Below, one piece after another: positions 7,943 through 15,868 of a stretch of 64,000 nt of DNA. The translations under genes were made by a program, and so were the position numbers. Position 1 is the stretch's first letter; every line of letters starts with the position of its first letter. This DNA comes from Sinomonas cellulolyticus (GTDB lineage Bacteria > Actinomycetota > Actinomycetes > Actinomycetales > Micrococcaceae), in NCBI RefSeq assembly GCF_014656475.1, contig NZ_BNCM01000010.1, positions 1 to 64,000 on the forward strand, read 5' to 3'. The notes under the pieces are model-generated. The model was not told where the DNA came from. It ran no database searches and saw only the letters and a program-made list of their open reading frames with translations.

Positions 7943-9463
7943 CTAGGCCGATCGTCCTGTGGACCCGCGGCCGAGCTCACGGTACGCCTCGAGGGCATCG
8001 GCCCTGGATTCCGCCAGGTCGACGCACGGCTGGGGGTACGCGTCGGTGCCGTACTCGGGGACCCATGCGCGCACATAGGAGCCGTCCGGGTCGAACTTCT
8101 TCTCCTGGGTGACGGGGTTGAAGATGCGGAAGAACGGCGCCGCATCCGCACCGGAGCCGGCCACCCACTGCCAGTTGAAGGGGTTGCTCGCCGTGTCCGC
8201 GTCCACGAGCGTGTCCCAGAACCACCGTTCGCCGAGGCGCCAGTGGATGCCGAGATTCTTCACGAGCAGGCTTGCCGAGACCATGCGGACCCGGTTGTGC
8301 ATCCACCCCGTGGCCCACAGCTCACGCTGCCCCGCATCGACGAGCGGGAACCCCGTCCGTCCGCGCCGCCACGCCTCGAGCAGGCGGTTGGCTTCGGCGT
8401 CGCCGCGCACGACGGCGGGTGAGGCCTCGCGCGGACGGCCGCGCCCGGCGTCGTGCTTCACACGGCTGCGACCACCGGACGGGAGCCACCAGGGATAGGC
8501 ATCGAACTCGCGGCGGAGGTTCACCGAGGCGAGGTCGGCGTGATGGAACAGCGTGTGCCACGCGAACTCCCGCCAGCCCAGCTCCGAGGCGAACACCGCG
8601 CTCCCCTCGGGTGCGGCCCGGCGGCGGTCCGCCACCGCGTGCCAGACCTGGAACGGGCTCACGTGGCCCCAGCGGAGGTAGGGCGAGAGGCGGCTCGTCC
8701 CGGGCCGGCCGGGGAGATCGCGGGCCTCGGGGTACTCGGCGACCGCCGTCCCCGCGGTGTCGGGCCCGAGGAAGTCCTTGAGGAGTGCGAGGCCGGCCTC
8801 CTCCCCCGGGGTCCATGCCTCGGCGAGGGGACCGGACCAGTCCGGGCCGCGGGGCGTCAGGCCCCAGTCCTCAAGGCTGTCTCCCGGCGCGGCCGGCTCG
8901 GGGGCCTCACGCTGCCGGCGGGGGGCGGGCAGGGGATGCCTGTGGTCCCGGGCGGAGAGCTCCTTCCAGAAGGGTGTGAAGACCTTGTACGGGCCGCCCT
9001 GCTGGGTGGTGACGTCCCAGGGCTCGTGAAGCAGCGAGGCCTGGAAGCTCTCCGCCTGCCTCCCCGCCCTGCGCACGAGCGACTTCACGGCGGTGTCCGC
9101 CCGCCGCTCGGGACCTCCGTAGCGGCGGTTCCAGACGACGTAGTCGGCACGCCACTGCGCGGCGACGTCCGGGACGATGGCGGCCGCGGCGCCCCTGCGC
9201 AGCACGAGCGGAACACCGAGGCGCTCCAACGAGGCTGCGAGGTCCGCGAGCGCGTGGTGGAGCCACCACCGGGCCGCACCGCCGAGCGGGCGGATCCCGG
9301 GCGACTCCTCATCCAGGACATACAGGGCCACGGTGGGGCCGTGGGCAAGGGCAGCGCGGAGTGCGGGATGGTCGCGGACCCGGAGGTCGTCGCGGAACCA
9401 TACGAGTGCGGTCGGCCGCTGTCCGGCAGCAGTGGCGGAGGTGGGGGTCTGAGCGGAGGTCAT
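7943..9463 (-). CDS. phr: Deoxyribodipyrimidine photolyase
   Basis: A 506-residue class I CPD photolyase/cryptochrome-type flavoprotein that uses blue light to split pyrimidine dimers. The antenna-binding N-terminal domain has WFRDDLRVRDHPAL. The FAD-binding half has LGWREFAWHTLFHH, GFPLVDAGQREL, ATGWMHNRVRM and NPFNWQWVAGSGADAAPFFRIFNP. Its ATG overlaps the crtEb stop by 4 bp, so repair and pigment synthesis are translationally coupled. This makes sense as a light-stress unit, since both protect against light damage. Confidence 0.93.
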   Translation of the reverse strand: MTSAQTPTSATAAGQRPTALVWFRDDLRVRDHPALRAALAHGPTVALYVLDEESPGIRPLGGAARWWLHHALADLAASLERLGVPLVLRRGAAAAIVPDVAAQWRADYVVWNRRYGGPERRADTAVKSLVRRAGRQAESFQASLLHEPWDVTTQQGGPYKVFTPFWKELSARDHRHPLPAPRRQREAPEPAAPGDSLEDWGLTPRGPDWSGPLAEAWTPGEEAGLALLKDFLGPDTAGTAVAEYPEARDLPGRPGTSRLSPYLRWGHVSPFQVWHAVADRRRAAPEGSAVFASELGWREFAWHTLFHHADLASVNLRREFDAYPWWLPSGGRSRVKHDAGRGRPREASPAVVRGDAEANRLLEAWRRGRTGFPLVDAGQRELWATGWMHNRVRMVSASLLVKNLGIHWRLGERWFWDTLVDADTASNPFNWQWVAGSGADAAPFFRIFNPVTQEKKFDPDGSYVRAWVPEYGTDAYPQPCVDLAESRADALEAYRELGRGSTGRSA

Positions 9464-10374
9464 AGGTGCATCCAGACGGAGATGAGCAGGAGCGTCACCA
9501 GGAATCCGGTGACGTAGTTGAGCCAGAGGAAGCGGCGCCAGCCCGCCCGGGTCTGCTCGGCGCTCCGGTCCGTGACGGACCAGAAGGGGGCCGCACTGGC
9601 TGCGTACGGAAGCGCGAGCAGGCCCGCGAACCGGGCCGGTCCCTCGGAAATGGGTACGAGGACGAGCAGGAGCGCGCCGGCCGCGAGATACAGCATCACG
9701 GCGAGGCGGACGGTGGCGCGTGCACCGAAGAGCGTGGCGATCGAGCCGATGCCGGCCTCGCGGTCCGGCCCGATGTCCTGCACGGCGCCGAACGCGTGGC
9801 TTGCCATGCCCCAGAGGAAGAACGCTGCGAGGACCGCCAGGGCAGGGGGCGCAGGGATCCCTCCGGCGAGCGCGAGGCCGTACGCCGCCGGGGAGACGAA
9901 GTGAGTACTCGAGGTGATCGAGTCCAGCACGGGCCGTTCCTTGAAGCGCAGCCGCGGAACGCTGTAGGCCGCCACCGCGAACAGCGAGACCGCGAGGACG
10001 CCCCAGCTCAGCGGCGTCCCCCCGGCGACGAGGGCCACCGCGAAGGGGACGCAGCTCGCCCAGGCCCACTGGAGGGCCGGGCGGTGCAGCGATGGCGGAA
10101 GCACGGCGCCCTCGGCTCCGCCCTTGCGCGGGTTCAGGAGATCCGAAGCGTAGTCGAACACGTCGTTCGTCCCGTACATCGCCAGGTTGTAGGGCACGAG
10201 GAAGAAGAGGGTGCCGACGATGAGGCGCCAGTCCACGCCTCCCCCGGCCAGCAGGTACGCCGCCGCGAACGGGTAGGCGGTGTTGACCCACGAGAGCGGG
10301 CGCGACGAGATCAGGAGTGCCCGCCCCAGAGGGGGTCGCGCGGCGGCCCTCGACGGGACCTGCGCGGCGCTCAC
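9460..10374 (-). CDS. crtEb: Lycopene elongase (UbiA-type prenyltransferase)
   Basis: A 304-residue polytopic membrane prenyltransferase. NDVFDYASD gives the Asp-rich, Mg-diphosphate-binding motif, and VQDIGPDREAGIGSIATLFG is the second Asp-rich motif of the UbiA superfamily. It is adjacent to heterodimeric cyclase genes, which is the arrangement of C50 carotenoid clusters. There the enzyme adds two C5 units to lycopene, giving flavuxanthin. The GTG start overlaps the crtYf stop (GTGA). Confidence 0.9.
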   Translation of the reverse strand: MSAAQVPSRAAARPPLGRALLISSRPLSWVNTAYPFAAAYLLAGGGVDWRLIVGTLFFLVPYNLAMYGTNDVFDYASDLLNPRKGGAEGAVLPPSLHRPALQWAWASCVPFAVALVAGGTPLSWGVLAVSLFAVAAYSVPRLRFKERPVLDSITSSTHFVSPAAYGLALAGGIPAPPALAVLAAFFLWGMASHAFGAVQDIGPDREAGIGSIATLFGARATVRLAVMLYLAAGALLLVLVPISEGPARFAGLLALPYAASAAPFWSVTDRSAEQTRAGWRRFLWLNYVTGFLVTLLLISVWMHL

Positions 10375-10814
10375 CGCTCGTCCCCGGCGGTGAGGGTCCC
10401 GCGGCTGCTCCGGCTGGGGACGCGGCGGTCGGGGTGCCGTTGGGCCGGCACTGCCGCTTCCCCGGGCTGCCGTCTTCCCGCGCGGGAGAGCCTGCGCCAC
10501 AGGACGGGCAGCAGGATGGCCGCGGCGAGGGGGTAGGCGAAGTCCTCCAGGGGGGCGAGACCCACGGCCGGGCCGAGCAGCGTCTCGGGCGAGTACCCGA
10601 AGAGGCCGGCGGCGATCATGGCGTTGTCGAAGACCGCCGTGAGAGCGAGCAGGGCAGCGCCGGCGACGATCGCCGGCACCCAGACCCCGTGACGCAGCGG
10701 CGTGTCCCTGAGGCCCGGGGCAGGAGCGGCGAAGGGCTGCCGCCCGAGACGCAGCAGGAAGGCGAGGACGGCGGCCGCCGCGAGGAAGACCGCGTCGATG
10801 AGGGCGTAGGTCAT
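10371..10814 (-). CDS. crtYf: C50 carotenoid cyclase subunit (CrtYf type)
   Basis: A 147-residue integral membrane protein with about three transmembrane helices, one half of the heterodimeric carotenoid cyclase. VGLAPLEDFAYPLAAAIL carries the PxE(E/D) motif typical of this cyclase family. With the preceding subunit it cyclises the ends of the C50 chain. Whether the ring is epsilon (decaprenoxanthin) or gamma (sarcinaxanthin) cannot be decided from sequence reading. The last roughly 35 residues are Arg-rich and likely cytoplasmic. Both ends overlap neighbouring genes by 4 bp. Confidence 0.88.
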   Translation of the reverse strand: MTYALIDAVFLAAAAVLAFLLRLGRQPFAAPAPGLRDTPLRHGVWVPAIVAGAALLALTAVFDNAMIAAGLFGYSPETLLGPAVGLAPLEDFAYPLAAAILLPVLWRRLSRAGRRQPGEAAVPAQRHPDRRVPSRSSRGTLTAGDER

Positions 10815-11149
10815 GGAGTGCCCCCTGTGCTCCTGCGGGCAGCGACGGCCGCCACGGCACGCTCCGCGCCCGAGTAGAGGACGATGGCGGTGTACGAGAA
10901 GAAGGCGAGGAACACCGGCTCCTCGAGCGGGAGCTCCGGGCCCAGCATGAGCCCCGTCATAAACGGCGAATGGCCGTGGCGGAAGACGCCGGCGGCGATC
11001 GCGGCGACGTCCCACGCGAGGAAGAAGACGAGGCCGGCAGCCAGGGTGAGGGCGGTGGCGCGTGGGGCGCGCCAGAAGGCCAGGTGCATGCGTGCGTCGA
11101 GCACGAGGGTGCCCGCGGTGGCGGCCAGCAGGGCGATCAGATAGGCCAC
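10811..11149 (-). CDS. crtYe: C50 carotenoid cyclase subunit (CrtYe type)
   Basis: A 112-residue membrane protein with three predicted helices and the motif GPELPLEEPVFLAFFSYTAIVLY, equivalent to the conserved acidic cyclase motif of its partner. The GTG start (VAYLIALLAATAGTLV) lies inside the crtI reading frame, overlapping it by 13 bp, and the stop overlaps the crtYf ATG. It acts with CrtYf as the heterodimeric cyclase. Confidence 0.88.
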   Translation of the reverse strand: MAYLIALLAATAGTLVLDARMHLAFWRAPRATALTLAAGLVFFLAWDVAAIAAGVFRHGHSPFMTGLMLGPELPLEEPVFLAFFSYTAIVLYSGAERAVAAVAARRSTGGTP

Positions 11150-12834
11150 GTGACCCCCTCGCGCTCCGGCGCCGCGTCCCTTGCCACGACGGCGTCCTCT
11201 GCACCCGGCGGCACGAGCGCCGGCCCGACGGGGCCGGGGGAACGCACACCGCGCACGCGCTTGAGGATGAGCTCGGCACTGATGAGGCACATCGGGATCC
11301 CGATCCCGGGCCGGACGGAGGCACCGGCGTAGAGCAGGCCGTCCACCCTGCGGCTCGCGTTGCCGGGCCGGAAGAACGCGGACTGGGACAGCGTGTGGGC
11401 GAGGCCGAGGGCTCCCCCGCGCCACGCGTTGAACTCGTGGGCGAAGTCTGCCGGACCGAACGTGCGGCGCACCACGATGCGGTCGGCGAGGTCGGGGATG
11501 CCGGCCCAGGCCGCGATCTGGCGCACCGCTGCGTCGGCGATAGCCTCGACGGCCGGCGCGCCCGCGCCGTCAATTCCTCCACGGCCCCATTCCGGAGCCG
11601 CAGCCGTCGGAACGAGCACGAAGAGGCTCTCCGAGCCCTCGGGGGCCACTCCCGGGTCGGTCGCGCTCGTCCGGGAGACGTAGATGGAGGTGGATTCTGC
11701 CGGGGCCTCGCCGCGGCTGATGCGTCCGAACGTGTCGGGCCAGTCGCGGGTGAAGAAGAGACTGTGGTGGGCCAGCTGCGGGAGCGGGCCGCGGACGCCC
11801 AGGCAGGCGAGGACTGCACCAGGGCCCGGGTCGCGGCGTTTCCACGCCTGCTCGGGATGCGTCCTGAGCTCCTCGGGCAGGATCTGGGTCTCGAGGTGGT
11901 TCAGGTCCGCCGCGCCGACGACGATCGAGGCGCCATGGCGGTGCTCCCGGCCCCCACTGTCGGTCCAGACGACGCCCTCGACCCGGTGTCCTCCGCGCGA
12001 GGGGCCCGTCACGATGCGGGTGACCCGGGCCCCCGTGCGGATCTGCACTCCGGCCTCCCGTGCGAGCCGCTCCATGGCGTCCACGAGGGCGGCGAAGCCC
12101 CCCTCGGGGTAGAGCACACCCTGCGCGAGGTCGAGGTGGCTCATGAGCTGGTAGAGCGCTGGCGCCTGGTAGGGCGTGGTGCCGAGGAAGACGGCGGGAT
12201 AGCCGAGGATCTGCTGCTCCCGCTGATCGGGGAAGCGCTGGGCGATGCGCCCGTGCAGGGACTGCCCGAGCATGGCGGCCAGTCGCGGAACACGGCGCAG
12301 GACTTCCGGGTGCACGAGGCCGCGCAGGGAGGAGAAGTCGTCGTAGAGGAACCGGCCGAGGGCCACGCTGTAGGCGTCCTCGGCATCATCCAGGTACCGG
12401 GCGAGCGCCTCGCCCGAACCCTGGCTCAGCGAGTCGAAGAGCGCGATCGCGCCCTCCCGCCCCGCGGGAACGTCGACGGGCTGCCCGTGCCCCTCGAAGA
12501 AGACCCGGTACCCCGGGTCGAGACGCGTCAGGCGCAGCTCGTCGGCGGCACTGCTGCCCATGAGGCGGAACCAGTGGTCGATCACCTCGGGCATGAGATA
12601 CCAGGACGGGCCTGTGTCGAAGCGGAACCCTTCGGCCTCCCAGCGGCCCGCGCGGCCTCCCAGAGCGTCGTTCTGCTCGAGGAGCTGGACGGCGTGTCCG
12701 TCCCGCGCGAGCAGGCCTGCTGTGGCGAGTCCCGAGATGCCTCCGCCGATCACGGTCACCGCGCGCGGCTGCCGGGGGCGTCCCGGGAGCGTGCGGAGCG
12801 GGGCCTTGCGTGCTCTCGGCTGGGGGCGGTTCAC
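11137..12834 (-). CDS. crtI: Phytoene desaturase
   Basis: A 565-residue FAD-dependent bacterial-type desaturase that introduces four double bases' worth of unsaturation, taking phytoene to lycopene. The dinucleotide fold VTVIGGGISGLATAGLLARDGHAVQLLEQND is preceded by about 25 basic residues. FRFDTGPSWYLMP follows, and the C-terminal signature is LLYAGASVRPGIGIPMCLISAEL. Length is slightly above the typical 500-550 because of tails at both ends. The GTG start overlaps the crtB stop. Confidence 0.95.
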   Translation of the reverse strand: MNRPQPRARKAPLRTLPGRPRQPRAVTVIGGGISGLATAGLLARDGHAVQLLEQNDALGGRAGRWEAEGFRFDTGPSWYLMPEVIDHWFRLMGSSAADELRLTRLDPGYRVFFEGHGQPVDVPAGREGAIALFDSLSQGSGEALARYLDDAEDAYSVALGRFLYDDFSSLRGLVHPEVLRRVPRLAAMLGQSLHGRIAQRFPDQREQQILGYPAVFLGTTPYQAPALYQLMSHLDLAQGVLYPEGGFAALVDAMERLAREAGVQIRTGARVTRIVTGPSRGGHRVEGVVWTDSGGREHRHGASIVVGAADLNHLETQILPEELRTHPEQAWKRRDPGPGAVLACLGVRGPLPQLAHHSLFFTRDWPDTFGRISRGEAPAESTSIYVSRTSATDPGVAPEGSESLFVLVPTAAAPEWGRGGIDGAGAPAVEAIADAAVRQIAAWAGIPDLADRIVVRRTFGPADFAHEFNAWRGGALGLAHTLSQSAFFRPGNASRRVDGLLYAGASVRPGIGIPMCLISAELILKRVRGVRSPGPVGPALVPPGAEDAVVARDAAPEREGVTWPI

Positions 12835-13760
12835 GCCGCCCTCCCCTCGGAGCGCGCAGCCTGCCCGGCGTCGTCGTGCGCGAAGGCCGGGCCGATCCCA
12901 GCAAGCGCCGCCACGGCGAGCCGCAGCTTCACCGTGCCCGGCACCCGAACGCGGGTGGTGACGAGGACGTCAGCCGGGCAGGCCTCGATCCGGTCGGCCA
13001 GCTCGGAGAAGAGGGCGTGGGCGAGGGCGACGGCCCGGCGGGGACGCGCCGGAAGGGTCCGCAGCCCCGGCAAGGCCGCGTCGAGGTCGTCCCTGAGATC
13101 CGCCAGGAGCGCCGCCTTCTGCGCCTCGGTCAGGCGCGCCGGGTCGACGCCCGGGAAGTAGGCGCGCCCCAGTTCCTCGCCGTCCTGGCCGAGGTCGCGC
13201 AGGAAGTTGACCTTCTGGAACGCGGCCCCCAGACGCCGGGCCGACTGTTCGAGCCGCAGGCGCTCCGCGGGCAGGACGCTCAGGCCCGTGAGGAAGACCC
13301 GGAGGCACATCAGGCCCACGACCTCGGCGGAGCCGTAGATGTAGTCCCCGAGGGAGGCAACAGAGTGGCCGTGCGGGTCGCAGTCGCGGCGCATGGAGGC
13401 GAAGAAGGGCGCGGTCAGGTCCTCGCCGATGCCTGCCCGCCGTGCCGTCTGCGCGAAGGCGTGGACCACCGGGTTGGTGCTGTAGCCCATCGAGAGGGCA
13501 GTGCTGGTCTCGTCCTCGAGCCGGTCGAGCTGGGCCAGGACCGCGGCCACGGGCAGGCCTGCCTCGGCGGCGGCTCCATCCACCGCCTCGTCCGCGACGC
13601 GCACGAGCGCATAGACGTTCTCGATGTCGCGGCGCATGGGCGCGTCGAGGAGCCTGCATGCGAGGCCGAAAGAGGTGGAGTAGCGGCGGATGACGACGGC
13701 CGCGCCGGCGTCGGCGGCCTCGGAGTAGAGGCCGAGGGATGTCAGGGTCTTGGCGCGCAT
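12831..13760 (-). CDS. crtB: Phytoene synthase
   Basis: A 309-residue squalene/phytoene synthase that condenses two geranylgeranyl diphosphates. It has STSFGLACRLL at the N-terminus, the first Asp-rich motif in VRVADEAVDG, YIYGSAEVVGLMCLRVF, and the second Asp-rich motif in FQKVNFLRDLGQDGEELGRAYFP. The ATG follows the crtE stop by a single base, so translation is coupled. Confidence 0.94.
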   Translation of the reverse strand: MRAKTLTSLGLYSEAADAGAAVVIRRYSTSFGLACRLLDAPMRRDIENVYALVRVADEAVDGAAAEAGLPVAAVLAQLDRLEDETSTALSMGYSTNPVVHAFAQTARRAGIGEDLTAPFFASMRRDCDPHGHSVASLGDYIYGSAEVVGLMCLRVFLTGLSVLPAERLRLEQSARRLGAAFQKVNFLRDLGQDGEELGRAYFPGVDPARLTEAQKAALLADLRDDLDAALPGLRTLPARPRRAVALAHALFSELADRIEACPADVLVTTRVRVPGTVKLRLAVAALAGIGPAFAHDDAGQAARSEGRAA

Positions 13761-13761
13761 A

Positions 13762-14841
13762 TCAGTGTTCCCGGTGCAGGACGTGGTTGCAGATCCGGGT
13801 GAGCTCGGACCGCAGGGCGGGCGGGAGATCGCAGCGGCGCGCCTCGTCGAGCGCTTCGGTCGCAAGCGAGTGTGCCAGTGTGAGGGCGTGGGCGTCCGCG
13901 CCCACCTCACGGAGGATCTCGCGGACGCGGTCGACGCCGGCACTTGCCTCCGCCGCGCCCTCGGCAAGATGCCGGGCCACCTCGGGATGGCGGCTCGCGT
14001 AGGCGGTGAGGACGGTGAGCTTCCCCTCGCGGAGGTCCGAGGTGACAGGCTTCCCCGTCTGCTGCTCGTCCCCGAACGTTCCCAGGACATCGTCGATCAC
14101 CTGGTAGGCCGTGCCGACCAGGAGGCCCACGCGTGCCACGTCCGCCGCGCGGGGGTCCGGTGCGCCAGCCAGGATTGCGCCGAGCCGGAGCGGCGCCGCG
14201 AAGGAGTAGGTCGCCGTCTTGAGGCGCTCCATGGCGAGCACGTCATCGATGCTGCGCTTCGGGTCATGCGCCATCAGCACATCGTCGAGCTCGCCCGCCG
14301 CCGCCTCTTCCACGGCAGTGTGCAGGACCTCGGAGAGGCGCTCCCGGACGCCGGCATCGCGGGTGGACCGGTCGCAGAGCCGGAAGGCCCCGGCGAGCAG
14401 CAGGTCCCCTCCGATCACGGCCACCGACGCGCCCCGATGGCTCGCCTCCTCGGGCGGCAGTCCGAGGCCCGCGGCATCATCCCTGTAAAGGCCTGCGACG
14501 TTGGGGCGCCCGCGGCGGACGAAGTCCCGGTCGATCACGTCGTCGTGCACCACCAGGGCCCCGTGGAGCAGCTCGACAGCAGCGCCCAGCGTGGCGCATG
14601 CGACGGCGTCGGTCCCGCCGAAGGCCCGGTACGCGTGGAAGACGAGCTGCGGGCGCACACGCTTCCCGCCCTCGAGCCCGCTTTCCAGCCGGTCCCAGAG
14701 ACGCACGGCGCTCTCCGTCGAGGCGGCGCGCCGCGACGAGGCAACCCACTGCGCCAGGGCCTCGTCCACCAGCTCGCCCACGTCCTCCCACTTCAGGTCC
14801 GGAAGGACAGGAGCCTCGTCGATTCTCGTCGCGGTTCGCAT
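13762..14841 (-). CDS. crtE: Geranylgeranyl diphosphate synthase (first gene of crt operon)
   Basis: A 359-residue trans-polyprenyl diphosphate synthase. The first Asp-rich motif is LVVHDDVIDRDFVRRG and the second is YQVIDDVLGTFGDEQQTGKP. In this family the product is C20 GGPP, the precursor for crtB. The start ATG has an excellent AGGAGGT at 7 bp; the frame extends upstream but without a comparable site. It opens the eight-gene operon and is divergent from the TspO operon. No idi gene is nearby, so isoprenoid supply is encoded elsewhere. Confidence 0.93.
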   Translation of the reverse strand: MRTATRIDEAPVLPDLKWEDVGELVDEALAQWVASSRRAASTESAVRLWDRLESGLEGGKRVRPQLVFHAYRAFGGTDAVACATLGAAVELLHGALVVHDDVIDRDFVRRGRPNVAGLYRDDAAGLGLPPEEASHRGASVAVIGGDLLLAGAFRLCDRSTRDAGVRERLSEVLHTAVEEAAAGELDDVLMAHDPKRSIDDVLAMERLKTATYSFAAPLRLGAILAGAPDPRAADVARVGLLVGTAYQVIDDVLGTFGDEQQTGKPVTSDLREGKLTVLTAYASRHPEVARHLAEGAAEASAGVDRVREILREVGADAHALTLAHSLATEALDEARRCDLPPALRSELTRICNHVLHREH

Positions 14842-14867
14842 ACGGACCTCCTGGTGATCTCGGCTGC

Positions 14868-14896
14868 TTGATATCTCGTTAATCGAGAAATATGAT
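14868..14896 (+). promoter_or_regulatory. Promoter with embedded palindrome between crtE and tspO operons
   Basis: TTGATA (14868) and TATGAT (14891) are spaced by exactly 17 bp, a good housekeeping-type promoter for the rightward tspO operon. The spacer holds TCTCG-TTAAT-CGAGA (14874-14888), a 5-bp-arm palindrome with pairing continuing towards the centre. An operator there would block polymerase directly and also lies within the leader of crtE on the other strand. The operon's own MarR protein is the obvious candidate. The crtE-side -10/-35 is not clear. Confidence 0.6.
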
Positions 14897-14922
14897 CGTC
14901 GAGATTGGTCCGGAAGTAAAGA

Positions 14923-14951
14923 CCCGCCAGCTTCGACCCCGCCAGCTTCGA
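14923..14951. repeat. Direct repeat, 14 bp twice
   Basis: CCCGCCAGCTTCGA occurs twice with a 15-bp period in the crtE-tspO spacer, downstream of the rightward promoter and thus in its leader. Confidence 0.5.
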
Positions 14952-14998
14952 TTCCCCCAAGCCCCAATCCCCTTGATCTTCACCCACCGGAGGCAGCG

Positions 14999-15868
14999 AT
15001 GGAACACCCCGGCAGCACAGGACATCGGCATCAGCTCGTCCCCGCGGCGCTCACAGCGGCGTCGGCCGTCGCGGCACTCGTCCTCGCCACGTTCGGCAGC
15101 GGCGCCTTCGGGGGCACGGCGGTCCAGGATGCCGCCGGCGGCTACCTCTCCGCCACCGCGACCCCGGTCTCACCCGCAGCACCCGCCTTCTCGATCTGGA
15201 GTGTGGTCTACGCGGGCATTCTGGGATATGCGGTCTGGCAGCTCTTCCCCGCTGCCCGTGGGAGCGGGCGCCAGCGCGCCGTGCGCCCCTGGGCCGCTGC
15301 CTCGATGCTCCTGAACGCGGGCTGGCTCTGGGCCGCGCAGGTAGCAGAGCCGAGCCTGGCCCTGCCGGCCACCATGGGCGTCATGCTCGTGCTCCTGGCC
15401 GTCCTGTGCCGCCTGTTCGCCCTGCACCTGAGCATGCCGGCAGCCTCGCGGGCTGAACGGATCCTCTCGGACGGCACGTTCGGCCTGTACCTCGGCTGGA
15501 TCTGCGTGGCCACCGTCGCGAACGCCGCGGCCCTGCTCGGGTTCCTGCTGGGCGCCCGTCCCGGGGACGCATCGCCGTCGCTGCCCGCCGGGCTCGCCGC
15601 CGGGACGGCGGCGATCGTGGTGCTCGCCGTGGCGGCAGGCATCGGCGTCGCCCTCGCCGCGACCCGGCGCTGGGCGCCCCTGCTCGCCATGGCCTGGGGT
15701 CTCGGCTGGATCGCGACGGCCCGACTGGCGGGCCCGCTCACGATGCCCGAGGTGGGGCTTGCGGCAGCGGCCGCGGCCGCCGTCGTCCTCGCGTCGGGAC
15801 TGACCGTCCGGCTCCGGTCCGGACGGCGCAGCCCCTTGCGGCGCGGTTCGCGGGAGGCGCACGCATGA
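14999..15868 (+). CDS. TspO/MBR-like tryptophan-rich membrane protein
   Basis: A 289-residue hydrophobic protein with about seven membrane spans. PVSPAAPAFSIWSVVYAGILGYAVWQL and LNAGWLWAAQ recall the TspO/peripheral benzodiazepine receptor family (P-x-W-x-F and N-x-x-W motifs), in the long actinobacterial version. TspO proteins bind porphyrins and in Rhodobacter tune photopigment genes. The gene starts 157 bp from crtE in the opposite direction and overlaps the next gene (ATGA). It probably acts with the pigment system, but the role is inferred from position. Confidence 0.65.
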   Translation: MEHPGSTGHRHQLVPAALTAASAVAALVLATFGSGAFGGTAVQDAAGGYLSATATPVSPAAPAFSIWSVVYAGILGYAVWQLFPAARGSGRQRAVRPWAAASMLLNAGWLWAAQVAEPSLALPATMGVMLVLLAVLCRLFALHLSMPAASRAERILSDGTFGLYLGWICVATVANAAALLGFLLGARPGDASPSLPAGLAAGTAAIVVLAVAAGIGVALAATRRWAPLLAMAWGLGWIATARLAGPLTMPEVGLAAAAAAAVVLASGLTVRLRSGRRSPLRRGSREAHA

